Assembly (NCBI RefSeq): GCF_032062135.1
Contig: NC_092858.1
Location: 168,207,320 to 168,271,319 of the forward strand
DNA: 64,000 bases
Reading direction: 5' to 3'
Source of the DNA: Pyxicephalus adspersus
Taxonomy: Eukaryota; Chordata; Amphibia; Anura; Pyxicephalidae
Shown here: one piece after another, positions 45,141-56,678 of the stretch
Layout of the letters: every line of letters starts with the position of its first letter
Numbering within the stretch: the first letter of the stretch is position 1
Position numbers and translations under genes: made by a program
The notes under the pieces: generated by a model
The model's database searches: none
The model's input: the letters and a program-made list of their open reading frames with translations, nothing else
What the model was told of the DNA's origin: nothing

Positions 45141-45617
45141 AAAGAAATTAAATAGGTTTAAATTTCTTAATTCTGTCTCCAAGATAGAAGTGTGCTCCAT
45201 ATAATCAACAGGTGCTAGAAAACCAACGATGATCAAAAGCCCAAAGAAACAATATAAACTATCACTACTAACTTATTCAACAAGCTTTATTTGCCCCTGA
45301 ACAAAAGATGCCAGAAGCTGGCTCCTCTTGACAGAGTTTACCAAAATGCACCAATTTGTTATTGGATGCTAACCCAGAACAGGAAATTTCAAAAGCCAGT
45401 CTATCAAATCTTAACTTTTTGCAAGATTACTTTTTTGGAACAATCATATTTCAATCTGTCCAATTTCCTAATTTCTTTAAAACAGAACTAAACTTTAAAA
45501 AAAAAATTCTTCGTATGCAGCTCTTTATTGCAGTAGGCACAGGCTATGTCTCTCCTGCAAATAAAACTTACCTGCCTGTATGCAATCTTCTGTTGTACCT
45601 ACACTGAGGTACGCAAG
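45141..45617. other. No gene recognised
   Basis: AT-rich spacer between LINE fragment and solo LTR. Confidence 0.4.
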
Positions 45618-45622
45618 CAGTC

Positions 45623-46531
45623 TGTCACTGGATGATGGACCCTCCATGTCACCACCTCAGTTGGCACAGACGTGCGTGGGGCACAGAGTCTATGCAGATG
45701 CCCGGTCTTCAGCAGAGCCTCTAGTGGTGAGGATGTTATGGTGCAGACACCTGCCAGGTTGCAGCCCCCGTGCATGCAGAGGCAGGTGACTGCTGACAGA
45801 CAGGAATCAGGCGAGGTGCAGGAACGTGGGACAGAAGCGTGGTCAAACAAACCAGAAATCGGGGCAGGCGGCAAGCAGTAGTAGTGAAGGGTCAAATCCG
45901 GAGTCGGTATACAAGAAATTAGGAACTGGAGACACAGAAAGGAGGACCGGGAAACCTGGAAAGAGAGCCTAGGGAAAATCCTTGTTCAGTCAACTTCTAG
46001 TTGCCATTCACTTCCTTTTCTAGGGGAGGTCATGTGGCAGATGGGAGTCACATGACCAGCAAGTGGGAGAACCCACCACCAGAGGGAGTGCTGGAGCAGA
46101 GGCAATTTACACTTCTGCCAGCAGAGGGAGTCCTTCTGCAACATACACTGGTTCCCTAGGGTAAAGGGGCAACTCTCAGAGGATTGAGACCATGGCCCTG
46201 ATTCATCAATGAAATCCGCGCTCGAGAAAGAATGATTTTTTAGGGGAACAGTGACTTTTAATGCAAGCTCGCCAGTGTAAAGCTGCCGGAGATGCGCGGC
46301 TCCGGCCGCGTGCTCATTCAGTTGCTGAATTGCGCGACGGCTTACGATTTCGGATCGTGAACACAAATGAGCGAGCGAGCGTCCGATTTTGCTTGATGAA
46401 TTAGGGCCCAAGAAGTGACCAGTGGACAGGACTCCAGAACAGGGCTGCTGCTACTGCTGGCTGCAGAGAAATGTGAGGTGGGTGACACAGACAGTGGCGC
46501 AGATCACCTGGTCCTGCGGGGATCTGTGACA
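45623..46531 (-). mobile_element. Solo LTR, family A, with 5-bp target duplication
   Basis: Starts TGTCAC and ends GTGACA, flanked on both sides by CAGTC (45,618-45,622 and 46,532-46,536). A perfect 5-bp duplication plus TG...CA ends identifies a solo LTR left by recombination between the two LTRs of a full element. The unit would be about 690 bp without the MITE at 46,194-46,409. It is homologous to 870-1,525. Short GC-rich open frames inside are not genes. Confidence 0.8.
46194..46409. mobile_element. MITE nested in the solo LTR
   Basis: Left GGCCCTGATTCATCAATG and, reversed from the right, GGGCCCTAATTCATCAAGC are near-perfect terminal repeats extending about 35 bases inward. The core is GC-rich with CGCGCTCGAG and CGAGCGAGCGTC. 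The related LTR at 1.4 kb lacks it. No ORF with family resemblance. Confidence 0.75.
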
Positions 46532-46536
46532 CAGTC

Positions 46537-47504
46537 ATATCAAAGTTGAGCTCCATAAACCATTTTTGCATATAGCAGTCCCAAAACTAGTACAAGGAAC
46601 TTTGCCTTATCACCTCTAGCTTCAGTTTACATCAAAGAATTGTGTTGGAATAGGACGAGTTGCAGTTTTTTCAGTTCAGCATGGCCCAATGTTCTGTAAT
46701 GGATCAAAGCAAGCTGCTTCACCTAGAAATTCACTGGTCATTCTATACAAATGGAAAAGAACACACAAGCAATTTAATAATTCAAAGGCACAATGTATTA
46801 TTTATTTACAATAAAAGACATGTAATAATTGCAATAAACACTTGTAGTTTGTCAATTAAATACCAATGATTAATCCATATTTGCCCCCAAGAAGAAAAGA
46901 CTTTTTACACAGACCCCCCCCCCACCCCAGTTCTTAGAACCAGTTCTCTCCAGGATTTTGGCCCTTTTAGTAACCTTAACACGTTTCGCAGTTAACATCA
47001 TTGTTTTCCCAAGAGGAAGATAGTAAGTAATGTATATCTATTTATTCTTGGGAATTCAACATCATTAAAGATGTCTTAAAAAAGTACTTCTTCCAAAGCT
47101 GCTTCAACCAATAACACAGTGGATTTAACCACCAGAGGGCAAACAGTGCAGCCAAATAGCAAAGTAAATTGTCAGGGATGATGAATCCATTCCATACTCA
47201 GTACATGTCAGAGGTACTGCTAGACTGGGGGGTATACAAAAGCATTTCCACAGAATATACTGTTAAAATGTACCCATAGCATGGCTGCATGTACCCATAA
47301 ATGGCTGCATGTGGAGTCCCCCACGTCCCATGTTGCTAAGCCTATACAAATTGAATATCCATTGTTCTGCAAGCAACTCCACCACTTTGAAAAATATGAG
47401 ATAAAATGACTCACCCATATCAGGTCCCAGTGGTGAGGGCAATGTCAGTGGAATTGGCAGCCTTTGTTTCATCATCTCCATCTACTACATGTCCGCTTGA
47501 CCCA
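46537..47504. other. No gene recognised; one CTCF-like motif
   Basis: CCACCAGAGGGCA at 47,129-47,141 fits a CTCF core. A run of C (46,914-46,923) and a short duplicated phrase CATAGCATGGCTGCATG/CATAAATGGCTGCATG near 47,280 are the only other features. Confidence 0.35.
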
Positions 47505-47847
47505 ATTCCCTCTGATCTACTCCGTGCCCATTCCTCCACCCTTGCCCCGCCCTAACCAAACTATTCAACCTTTCCCTGTCTACTGGTATATACCCCTTCA
47601 CTTTCAAACATGCCATAATTCTCCCTAACCTGAAGAAACCCTCACCAGACCCCTCCTTACCTTCTAACTACCGTCCTATCTCCCTTCTCCCATATGTCTC
47701 CAAACTTCTTGAGCGCCTTGTCTACAAAAGACTCACGGATTACCGTAGTACCAACTCTCTCCTTGACCCTCTCCAGTCTGGTTTTCGAGCTGCCCATTCC
47801 ACTGAAACAGCCCTTACTAAAGTGGCCAATGACCTCATCAGAGCTAA
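47505..47847 (+). pseudogene. L2/CR1-like reverse transcriptase fragment
   Basis: An uninterrupted frame of about 100 codons reads [18 protein letters not shown], then [19 protein letters not shown] and [19 protein letters not shown], the N-terminal finger region of a non-LTR reverse transcriptase. This is upstream of the part present in the other L2 copies. It is cut off exactly at 47,847, where the 1,257-bp duplicated unit begins, before the catalytic YADD-type motif. Confidence 0.85.
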
Positions 47848-49104
47848 AGTTTAAAAAACACAAACATTCAATGAATAATTTTTTTTTTAACACATTTTTT
47901 TTACCCGAATATTTACCGTTGAATACTGTGTTTTTCGGGTCTGGTCTATTCGAATTCGAACAGCCATATTCCGGTCGAATATAAGGACAACCCGAATTCG
48001 AACACCACGACTGGTTATTGCCAGTTCCTTCCTGAGCTGGTGATCATTTATAAGTGATGCCCATGCCAACTGACTTTTGAATGAGGAGAACACTATACAT
48101 ATAGTATTTCTGTGGAAATATTTGCATTTTTACTGTCTGCACCCATATAAAGTCAAGTATTTTTATCCAGTGCAGTAATCCAACATAAAGGTTTTTCTTC
48201 TGTGCACAAGTGTTCTGAAATAAGACCAGTCACTAATGTTCTTTCTCCTTGTGCAGGGTGATGGCTTTGTATTCACCCTCCTGCACCTTTCTTTGGACGA
48301 CCTGTAGTAGGCGGCTCTTCTGTCTGCACACCTTCCATCCTTCTTCTCTGCACAGACATGTACACCACATCACTGACAATACTGCTGATTTTAGGTCACA
48401 TAAGGATTTATAAAGGCATTTAGTACACCTAAAGCAGATTTTGTATCCTTTAAGGCAATTGTGGAATATATTTAAATAAACCTCGTATTGCACAGGTAAG
48501 GATCTGGGAATATGAGGAACCTCCGCAAGGTTCAAGGCCTTTATTGTCTGTATAGGTATGGTATAAAAAATTATTTACATGTACAATAAAATTTTAGTAT
48601 GGTGGAGAGTATTTCTCGTTTGGCTCCTTGTTCTGAAGGATAATATTGTTTTCCCCGTGCTCCTTGGTTTTATTACATGTAGCCCATGACCAGGTTCTGA
48701 AGGTGTAATGTAGTGTCCATCCTTATTGGATGTATTCATACTGGTATGGCAAAATTTCTGTCCAAAATGACAGATCTTTGCAGATGATGGTGAAAGCAGT
48801 ACAGTAGATTACTGAAATACAATTTATGGCAATCCTGCATACTTACATTGCACAACCCCCCTAGAAATGCAGATTTGTACTTTACTGCTTTCGTTCTGAC
48901 AGTATTAGCATAGCCCAAAGTCATTCTGCAAAGACAATGGAGCAAGGCTATATGATTGAGAAAGAAAAGTCACCGATCACCAGTGAAAGAAGGTTTTTAT
49001 TATGACTACTACCCATTATTAGGACTGAGCTTCCAAGTTTAATAGAATTCCAAGTTTTCAGTTTCAGCTCCAGAATTTCCAAGCTTAGGGCTTTAACTCT
49101 AAGA
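47848..49104. repeat. 1,257-bp duplicated unit, copy A
   Basis: Identical to 51,426-52,682 at every position I compared except one (G at 48,893, C at 52,471). It starts AGTTTAAAAAACACAAAC and ends CTTTAACTCTAAGA. Left neighbour is L2 LINE. Near the left end are palindromic words ATTCGAATTCGAAC and CCCGAATTCGAAC. There are no terminal inverted repeats and no obvious target duplication, so it does not look like a DNA transposon in its own right. Confidence 0.9.
48233..48535 (-). other. Hypothetical 100-codon frame in the duplicated unit (also 51,811-52,113)
   Basis: Cysteine-rich in its middle (CFRCTKCLYKSLC, WCTCLC) and basic at its end (VVQRKVQEGEYKAITLHKEK). A good splice acceptor, CATGTCTGTGCAG, lies just before EEGWKVCRQKSRLLQ, so the last 40 codons could be a terminal exon captured from a gene. 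I do not recognise the protein. The frame is unchanged in both copies, but the copies are too young for that to mean selection. Confidence 0.25.
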
Positions 49105-50357
49105 TCTTCAGGGAATTCTAAATTTTGGTTTCGTTTTTGTTCAGAAAATAATTACTGACAACAACAGATGAACTAAAATGTAAAAGCTCCAGATCATTAT
49201 ATTGTGAATGTTACTGGGGATTGTTATGGGACCCAAAGAACCATGACTCAAAAGAAAAATGTAAAAAAGCATGTCATTTACAAAAATAAATGTTAAAGTA
49301 TAGACAGGAATGGCTGATGTTTTGAATGTAGGCAAAGCTCCAGAACATAGTATTATCCCCAAAATTGCTGGGCGATAGGGGGAGCTTTAGAACCAAGTAT
49401 AAAAAAATTCGGATATAGGGGATAAAACACATTTTTAAAACAGTCAATGTGTTAATTAAATAATCCAAATGTCACTAATTAGCATCTTAATGCTTGTAGA
49501 TATAATAGGTTTTTATATTTTTTCAGAAACATTTCTGTGAACATGACTATTTATATACTCATAAATTCTACAAATCCTATTTTATTGACGTTCATAAATT
49601 ACTGGAAAACCTATTGATTTGCAACAGGCTCGGTAGCAGTTGTAGTAAACAACAATACAATGTAAATAATAGTAACATATATAGTTTGACAATGAGATGT
49701 AATAAATTGTAGTGTTTATTTATTTATTATAATCTGAAAAAACACAATGTGGTTTTCCCCTAATATTAAAAATAAACTCCTAATTAGGCTTGGGACCTTC
49801 ATTGATAGAAAATGTGCACAACAAGCATGTGTACTCCTCTGAAATCATCATTAAAAAAACACACACATAGGAAAACCTATTTTAGTGTTCTTTTTTCAAC
49901 TAATAGTTACCTTTGCAGGTACAGAAACATCCAAATAGTATCCCATGACAATCCATCTAAAACCAGCTGGGACAGGGGACCTTTACATGCAGCGCTGGTT
50001 GTCCAAGCTGAACACAATGACAGGAGCTCCACTTAGATGGGCAGAGACACTGTCATTGCAATCAGCCAATTCAGCAGGATTGGCTGGACACATCTAAACA
50101 ATGACAGGAGCTCTGCTCACCCTGGATTATATACGCTTGTTATACCTGCATAGATCCAATAGGGATGTAAATTCTTCATCAGAATATATAGAAGACTTGT
50201 ACAGGTGACAGTTGTTCCATATTCTTTGCTCTGATGACATTTCAGAATTTCTGACAAGAAAACCCAACACTTCCTGCTTGAATTGTTGTTTTCTTATAGA
50301 CAAACAAGACTCATATAGACATAAATATGGAGAGAATATTTCCTACTTCTGATTTAT
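49105..50357. other. No gene recognised
   Basis: AT-rich spacer between copy A and the TTAA element. Long poly(A/T)-rich stretches and no shared repeat. Confidence 0.4.
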
Positions 50358-50649
50358 TTAACTACCTGGGCATTACACTGGTCTAGAGGTCTAGATTTCT
50401 GTTCCAAAAGCGCTACAGTTTTTCATGACATTTTTTTTTTCCCACCTGTAACTTACAGAAATATGTCCGAACAGGGTTCTAGTAGATATCGTGAATATAA
50501 AAAATGTTTGAAACACACAATCATGTAAAAAAAAAAATTACTTTTAATAAAATTAAATAAAAGACACACACATTCATTGATCAGCTCAGTGTGCGATTCC
50601 CGGCACTAGAGGTTAAACAGGGACAAGTCTCGCCATTCAAAACCTCTAG

Positions 50650-51090
50650 TGCTGGTAAAAAAATACTCCCCCAGCCACTCTCTCCGCTCCTCCGATGACC
50701 TACTACTGACTTCCTCACTCATATCATCATCACACGTACGGCTACAAGTCTTTTCTAGAGCTGCCCCAATTCTCTGAAAGGGTCTTCCCAGTCCTGTTCA
50801 GCTTGCTCCTACTTTCTGCTCTTTTAAAAGGGCACTCAAAACCCATTTTTTCAAACTTGCCTACCCATTTTCTTTTGTCTTTTGAAACCGTCACTATTTC
50901 CCACCACTACATATCTCCTCCGAGTGTGTGTTAATTCCCCCACCTACTAGATTGTAAGCTCTTCGGGGCAGGGTCTTCTCCTCCAGTGTCACTGTCTGTA
51001 TTTGTTTGTCATTTGCAACCTCTATTTAATGTACAGCGCTGAGTAAGATGTTGGCGCCATATGAATCCTGTTTATTAATAATAATATTAA
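50650..51090 (+). mobile_element. L2-like LINE 3' fragment
   Basis: Begins near CTGGTAAAAAAATACTCCCC, then CTCCGATGACCTACTACTGA, TAGATTGTAAGCTCTTCGGG, TTTAATGTACAGCGCTGAGT and an AATAATAATATTAATAA tail. It splits the CCTCTAGTGCTGG phrase of the foldback repeat, so it inserted into it. Confidence 0.8.
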
Positions 51091-51425
51091 TAATAATGTC
51101 ACAACAGCCGATAAGAGCACTCTTGTGAGAACGCCACATTCTTTGAAGACAGTGGTGACATCAAGCACATTTCACACATTACTCACAATGTAAGTAAAGT
51201 ATATATTATGGTTGTTGTTGCCGCGCTGTGCTACTACTATGTGTTCTTGGATAGAGTTTCTCTATCCAAGAACACAGGTCACTACAGGTGATGAATGGGG
51301 ACAAGTCCCCATTCATCACCTATAGTGCTGGGGGATCCCGCAATGACAGGAGGATTCCCATGGCTGCACAGCAAGGGTAATCATAATGTCATTGTGGCAT
51401 AACCTGTAAAAAAAAAAAAAAAATC

Positions 51426-52682
51426 AGTTTAAAAAACACAAACATTCAATGAATAATTTTTTTTTTAACACATTTTTTTTACCCGAATATTTACCGTTGA
51501 ATACTGTGTTTTTCGGGTCTGGTCTATTCGAATTCGAACAGCCATATTCCGGTCGAATATAAGGACAACCCGAATTCGAACACCACGACTGGTTATTGCC
51601 AGTTCCTTCCTGAGCTGGTGATCATTTATAAGTGATGCCCATGCCAACTGACTTTTGAATGAGGAGAACACTATACATATAGTATTTCTGTGGAAATATT
51701 TGCATTTTTACTGTCTGCACCCATATAAAGTCAAGTATTTTTATCCAGTGCAGTAATCCAACATAAAGGTTTTTCTTCTGTGCACAAGTGTTCTGAAATA
51801 AGACCAGTCACTAATGTTCTTTCTCCTTGTGCAGGGTGATGGCTTTGTATTCACCCTCCTGCACCTTTCTTTGGACGACCTGTAGTAGGCGGCTCTTCTG
51901 TCTGCACACCTTCCATCCTTCTTCTCTGCACAGACATGTACACCACATCACTGACAATACTGCTGATTTTAGGTCACATAAGGATTTATAAAGGCATTTA
52001 GTACACCTAAAGCAGATTTTGTATCCTTTAAGGCAATTGTGGAATATATTTAAATAAACCTCGTATTGCACAGGTAAGGATCTGGGAATATGAGGAACCT
52101 CCGCAAGGTTCAAGGCCTTTATTGTCTGTATAGGTATGGTATAAAAAATTATTTACATGTACAATAAAATTTTAGTATGGTGGAGAGTATTTCTCGTTTG
52201 GCTCCTTGTTCTGAAGGATAATATTGTTTTCCCCGTGCTCCTTGGTTTTATTACATGTAGCCCATGACCAGGTTCTGAAGGTGTAATGTAGTGTCCATCC
52301 TTATTGGATGTATTCATACTGGTATGGCAAAATTTCTGTCCAAAATGACAGATCTTTGCAGATGATGGTGAAAGCAGTACAGTAGATTACTGAAATACAA
52401 TTTATGGCAATCCTGCATACTTACATTGCACAACCCCCCTAGAAATGCAGATTTGTACTTTACTGCTTTCCTTCTGACAGTATTAGCATAGCCCAAAGTC
52501 ATTCTGCAAAGACAATGGAGCAAGGCTATATGATTGAGAAAGAAAAGTCACCGATCACCAGTGAAAGAAGGTTTTTATTATGACTACTACCCATTATTAG
52601 GACTGAGCTTCCAAGTTTAATAGAATTCCAAGTTTTCAGTTTCAGCTCCAGAATTTCCAAGCTTAGGGCTTTAACTCTAAGA
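51426..52682. repeat. 1,257-bp duplicated unit, copy B
   Basis: Second copy, 3,578 bases to the right of copy A in the same orientation. Both flanks are TTAA-element sequence (left AAATC after a poly-A run, right GACGACGCTGGAACACG). The hypothetical frames at 51,811-52,113, 51,465-51,671 and 52,314-52,523 mirror those in copy A; the single base difference changes Thr to Arg in the last. Confidence 0.9.
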
Positions 52683-52732
52683 GACGACGCTGGAACACGA
52701 CGATGGATGATCGCAGCGGGACCAGGTAAGTG

Positions 52733-52796
52733 ATCGATAAACCCGAACTTTTCTCACTGTATTTTCATACAGTGAGAAAAGTTCGGGTTTATCGAT
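52733..52796. repeat. Perfect 29-bp hairpin with 6-nt loop
   Basis: Arms 52,733-52,761 and 52,768-52,796 are exact complements (left arm begins ATCGATAAACCCGAAC) around TTTTCA. It sits between the GGTAAGTG phrase and the right end of the TTAA element and is not present in the other copies here. No T-run follows that would suggest a Pol III stop. Confidence 0.9.
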
Positions 52797-52851
52797 AATT
52801 GTAACTTTTTGAAGCCCATACCAAGGTCAGGCTTATCGCTTAGGTGGTTAA

Positions 52852-53799
52852 AGGTATGTTTAGTTGTTTTAAAAATTATTAATGATTCTACTCTAAAGAT
52901 CTTTGTTCAGGCACTTCCCATTGTAGGGTGACAACAGTATCCCAACTGTGCTCCTGAGTTGTTACATGTTGGTGTTTGATTGACACTTCTTACAAACATT
53001 GCACAGGCATGTTCCAGTGTTGTCACAATGTAAAAACCAATTCAGAGGAATGACGGGCAGCCATTGCTGAACATAGCACGTGTAGCGAGGAAAAGACTGA
53101 AAGAGGCTGGAAAGGGCCAGCATCACCCATGGACAAGAACAAGCATAAAAGGTGAAAACAAGTATATTATGGGGAATCAACTATTATCAAAATTGAAACT
53201 GTTCATTAAAAATTTAAATGAAATTGTTTATAATACACAAGGAAATAGAAAACAAATGTTAACCATTTGTTGCCAAATGGTAACAGTCAAATGGTAACCA
53301 TTTGTTTCAGATCCCAATATAACTTTATGATTTCTTTTCCTGAAAGGCACACCTTGAAAATAAAGGAAGTGAAGCTACTTTTGAGCTTCTATGAAAAAAA
53401 ATACAAAGTTTGTGTTATACTTTATTACAAACTGTGATCATGATATCCAGTTGGCAATAAAGCTCGAGGATATCCAGTGCAAAGTCTAACACATCCAGTC
53501 ATCCGCAAAAGTGATAAATGGGTCTAAGGTGCCGAATTTTGAAGTTTTAGTGGAGATTGTCTTTATTTAACTCTTTGTAAAAAGACAGCCTACAGATTTC
53601 ACAAGTAGACTTCATGGAAACAAGTCACAGCACAGTGACAGAATGCTGATATTAACAATCTGGAAAAGAAAAGAAATAATTATATTGCAATTGCAGAAAC
53701 ACAATAAACAAAATGTACAATTAAAATTATTGATAAATGATTAACTGTTCCTGATTTATAGATCAGGAAGGAAATGGTGAAGAACAGTGCCATACACAG
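52852..53799. other. No gene recognised
   Basis: AT-rich, with ACCATTTGTTGCCAAATGGTAA, a short palindrome near 53,262. Nothing else. Confidence 0.4.
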
Positions 53800-54930
53800 A
53801 GAGACAGGGCCACTAGGGGCGCTACAGCTTGCATGGAGGTGATGCGAGCCCTGAGAATGGCCAAGGCGCAGGTTTTCTCCAGAGCCTCTGATGGTGAGGA
53901 TGTTGCGCCGCTAGTTACTGCCAGGTTGCGATCCTTGGGCACACCAAGGTGGGCAAAACACAGGACAGTCAAGGAAAATCAGGGTCGAGGCAGGCAGCAT
54001 GCAAGAGAGGTTAGGTCACATGCCAGAGGTCAATCTCCAGGGATCCAAGGGACAGACACCAGTGACACAGGGGCCACTGCGGGCACAGGGAACACAGGAG
54101 ACACTGGAAACAACATGAGACACAGGAGATGCAGGGATATTCACAAACATACAGGAACACTGGAACAGGACAGGGAAGTTGACTGGGTACCAACAGACTG
54201 GACAACGAGGGGTAAACACAGGAGCTGGACAGAGGAAACACTGAATTAGCCAACAGGTGTGGAGACACGGTGCACCAACACAGAGTGCAGTGTGCGAGCT
54301 AGCTAAATAGCCAGTGCTGGTCATGAGTAGGGATTAGCGAGCAAGTTTTTAAAACTCAATCCCACTGGGAATTTAGCCGTTCAACTTTGACGTTGTAAAA
54401 GTGGTGTAAATTCGCCGATCGAGCTCAAATTTGAGAAAAAAAATACATTTTTTCAAAAAAAAAAGATTGCGGGCTGCGCTGATCAGTAAATGCTGCACCG
54501 GCTGCATTCATTGATCAGCTCAGTGTACGATCCCCGGCACTAGAGGTTAAATAGGTTACAAGTTTCCCTATTCAAAACCTCCAGGAAAACTTTCCTCAGC
54601 CAATCAGAGATGACTAGAGGTTTTGAATGGGGATACCTGTCCCCATTTAACCTCTAGTGCCGGGGATCGCAAACAGGAGGATTCCCAGGGAATCCTGTGA
54701 ATCCTTCTTTTATAATTTCCTTGATCTTCCCATGGTTTCGCTAAATCGGATCGCCGAAATTTCGCTAAACCATTAGGGGTTAAAGGAGATTTTCGCGAGA
54801 ATGCCAGAGGCTGTTTTCTGATAGGCCAGCAGATTGGATGAAATTGATAAAGCTTGGAAACAGAGGAACGCCCAGCGTCAGAACTGCCCGTATGCGCAGG
54901 AGAGAGGCGCCTGTGCTTTAGTGAAGAAGA
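53800..54930 (-). mobile_element. LTR-like element, family A, with insertion
   Basis: Contains CCAGAGCCTCTGATGGTGAG, ACTGCCAGGTTGCGATCC, GGGTCGAGGCAGGCAGC and GGGAACACAGGAGACACTGG as in the copies at 32.4 and 45.7 kb, and GATAAAGCTTGGAAACAGA in its last part. A foldback repeat interrupts it at 54,328-54,805. A block of ACAGGAGACACTGG-type near-repeats gives spurious open frames. Ends are not sharp. Confidence 0.6.
54328..54805. repeat. Foldback-type dispersed repeat, copy 2
   Basis: Same family as 41,870-42,400. Its start TAGGGATTAGCGAGCAAG and end TTTCGCGAGAATGCC replace a continuous phrase in the LTR at 32.7 kb (AGGGATGATTAAGAGGC), so it is a true insertion. It has TTCAAAACCTCCAGG opposed by ACTAGAGGTTTTGAA, giving a foldback structure. 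Family and mechanism unknown. Confidence 0.6.
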
Positions 54931-56678
54931 GACAAACAAGCTTTACAAGGCAGGAAACACAGCCTACAAGTGCAATGAGTAAATATGGCTGCCCCATGTA
55001 TATATATAAAACTCTAACTATAGGCCCAGAAATTTGTTACAAACATATATAGTGCAGAATCATATTTGAAAGCAATATAGTATATAACAGTCTGTACCTT
55101 TGAGAATACTGATAATTATACTACGACATTCCCTGTGTGATCATCCACGTAGAATATTTAAACCGGTCATAAATAGACAATTTTTCCTGTAGACTAAGTA
55201 CATATACTAAGACTAAGTACTAAGTATATATTTATACCATATCTGGAAGAAGTGGGTAACTTGTTCATCTCCCTTTATTTTCACCTAGAATAGTTCCCTA
55301 TCAAAGATTACTTTTAACAAAACAAGTACCTCCTGCATAGACGGAGCCACAGAGTTAATCCGTTCCTTCAGAATCACCCTCCTGACCATTAGTAGACATA
55401 TACTGGTCCAACCTCTATATTTTTTCGGTATCGGGATGGAGTCCTCATGTTCTCAAGAACCAAAAAGGCACAAAATCGGACCCTTAAGGAGTATCTGATA
55501 TGTGGTTTTGTTTATAATTGTCCTGTTTAGATTTTTAAATGTTCTCCACAATGTTTTAGCAAATAAAATGTCATTAATCTAGGGGTTTCATGTGGTTTAG
55601 GATCATTTCAATCCAGCAATCTACATTAGTGAAAACACCTTGGAAGTGGTATAACAATAGACCTATGGGGCCCAATAAAGAATTTGAATCTGAGCCCCAC
55701 TTCCCACAGCAACTCTGTGCCACCGCTGTTGGTCTTCTAGCTACAGATCCAGGAGCCTGATTGTTGATTTTTTACAAGGCCCCCACAATTAGGACAACTT
55801 CCGTCAGATCAGGAGCTTTCCTTCATATTAAGGACACTTTACATTGAAAGTTTCATTTTCCATTAACAGCATTAAGACCATCTAATACAGAGTCAAAAAG
55901 AGAAGGCCAATGGTTGAAGATTTTCTCTCTGCAGCGAGAGGCCATACAGTCATGAAGAGCCCCCTATAGGCACACTGGGCTAAGGGGCCCAGTCTCTATC
56001 AAGACCTCTGCAAACCCTGTTCATACACCACGTGCTCATTGGAAAAAGTTTTTAACACAGTGCTTGAGGTGCCCCAACTTAATCAGCAATTCAACAATCC
56101 CTTGCTGTCATCCAAATAAATCCTGCACAGTTTTCTGTATTTACACAATATGCATATATTTAATAGTATTGCGTGTATAAACAGTTCTTTTGTGAATGGA
56201 TACATTGTTTACTTTAGGCATGTGTGGGATTTGATTTGGGCAAATTGAACTGGTACTTACTGGTATAGATGTCTCTAGAAAGAAAATGTCCAAAATATTA
56301 AAAGTTTTGGTTCCTAGATACAATTTAATACTAAAGAAATAAAAATTCATTTTGATATTCACCACTTGATGGCAGCATAACACCTGTTATGATCTATCTG
56401 AAAATTAGAGACAAAACTAATTGAAAGTAATTGAACCTTTTATACATTTATTTTCCTGCACTAAAAGGGTATTGAGAAGGGGTTGTGCTATTCCTATGAA
56501 AACTTTAGGATCAGCTTTACACTATGGTTGTGTATGGTATGTCTTTCTGGCTGCCATATCCACCCTGTCTGACCATTTGTGTTCCTCTATCATTTTCATC
56601 TGATTGTGCATGGTATATCTTGCCTTGTAAGTGAACTTATTTCACAAATTGAATCTCCGCATAGAATTATCTGTTCAC
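54931..56678. other. No gene recognised
   Basis: AT-rich. No long frame and no repeat shared with other parts of the window. AGACTAAGTACATATACTAAG near 55,191 is a short local duplication. Confidence 0.4.

Larger units (their letters stand above)
50358..52851. mobile_element. piggyBac-type TTAA element with three nested inserts
   Basis: TTAA at 50,358-50,361 and 52,848-52,851; ends CTACCTGGGCATTACACTGG and, reversed, CCACCTAAGCGATAAGCCTG. The first 180 bases match 11,497-11,690 closely (GTAACTTACAGAAATATGTC and so on), and the last part has GACGCTGGAACAC and CAGCGGGACCAGGTAAGTG as at 12.7 kb. Inside lie a foldback repeat (50,575-50,650 and 51,230-51,400), an L2 fragment (50,650-51,090) and copy B of the 1,257-bp unit. 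No transposase. Confidence 0.7.

Noticed and set aside
45986..46411. 141-codon minus-strand frame
   Set aside because: It runs across the boundary of a MITE into an LTR, so it cannot be a gene.
53833..54249. 138-codon frame with threonine- and glycine-rich repeats
   Set aside because: Produced by ACAGGAGACACTGG-type near-repeats inside a family A LTR.
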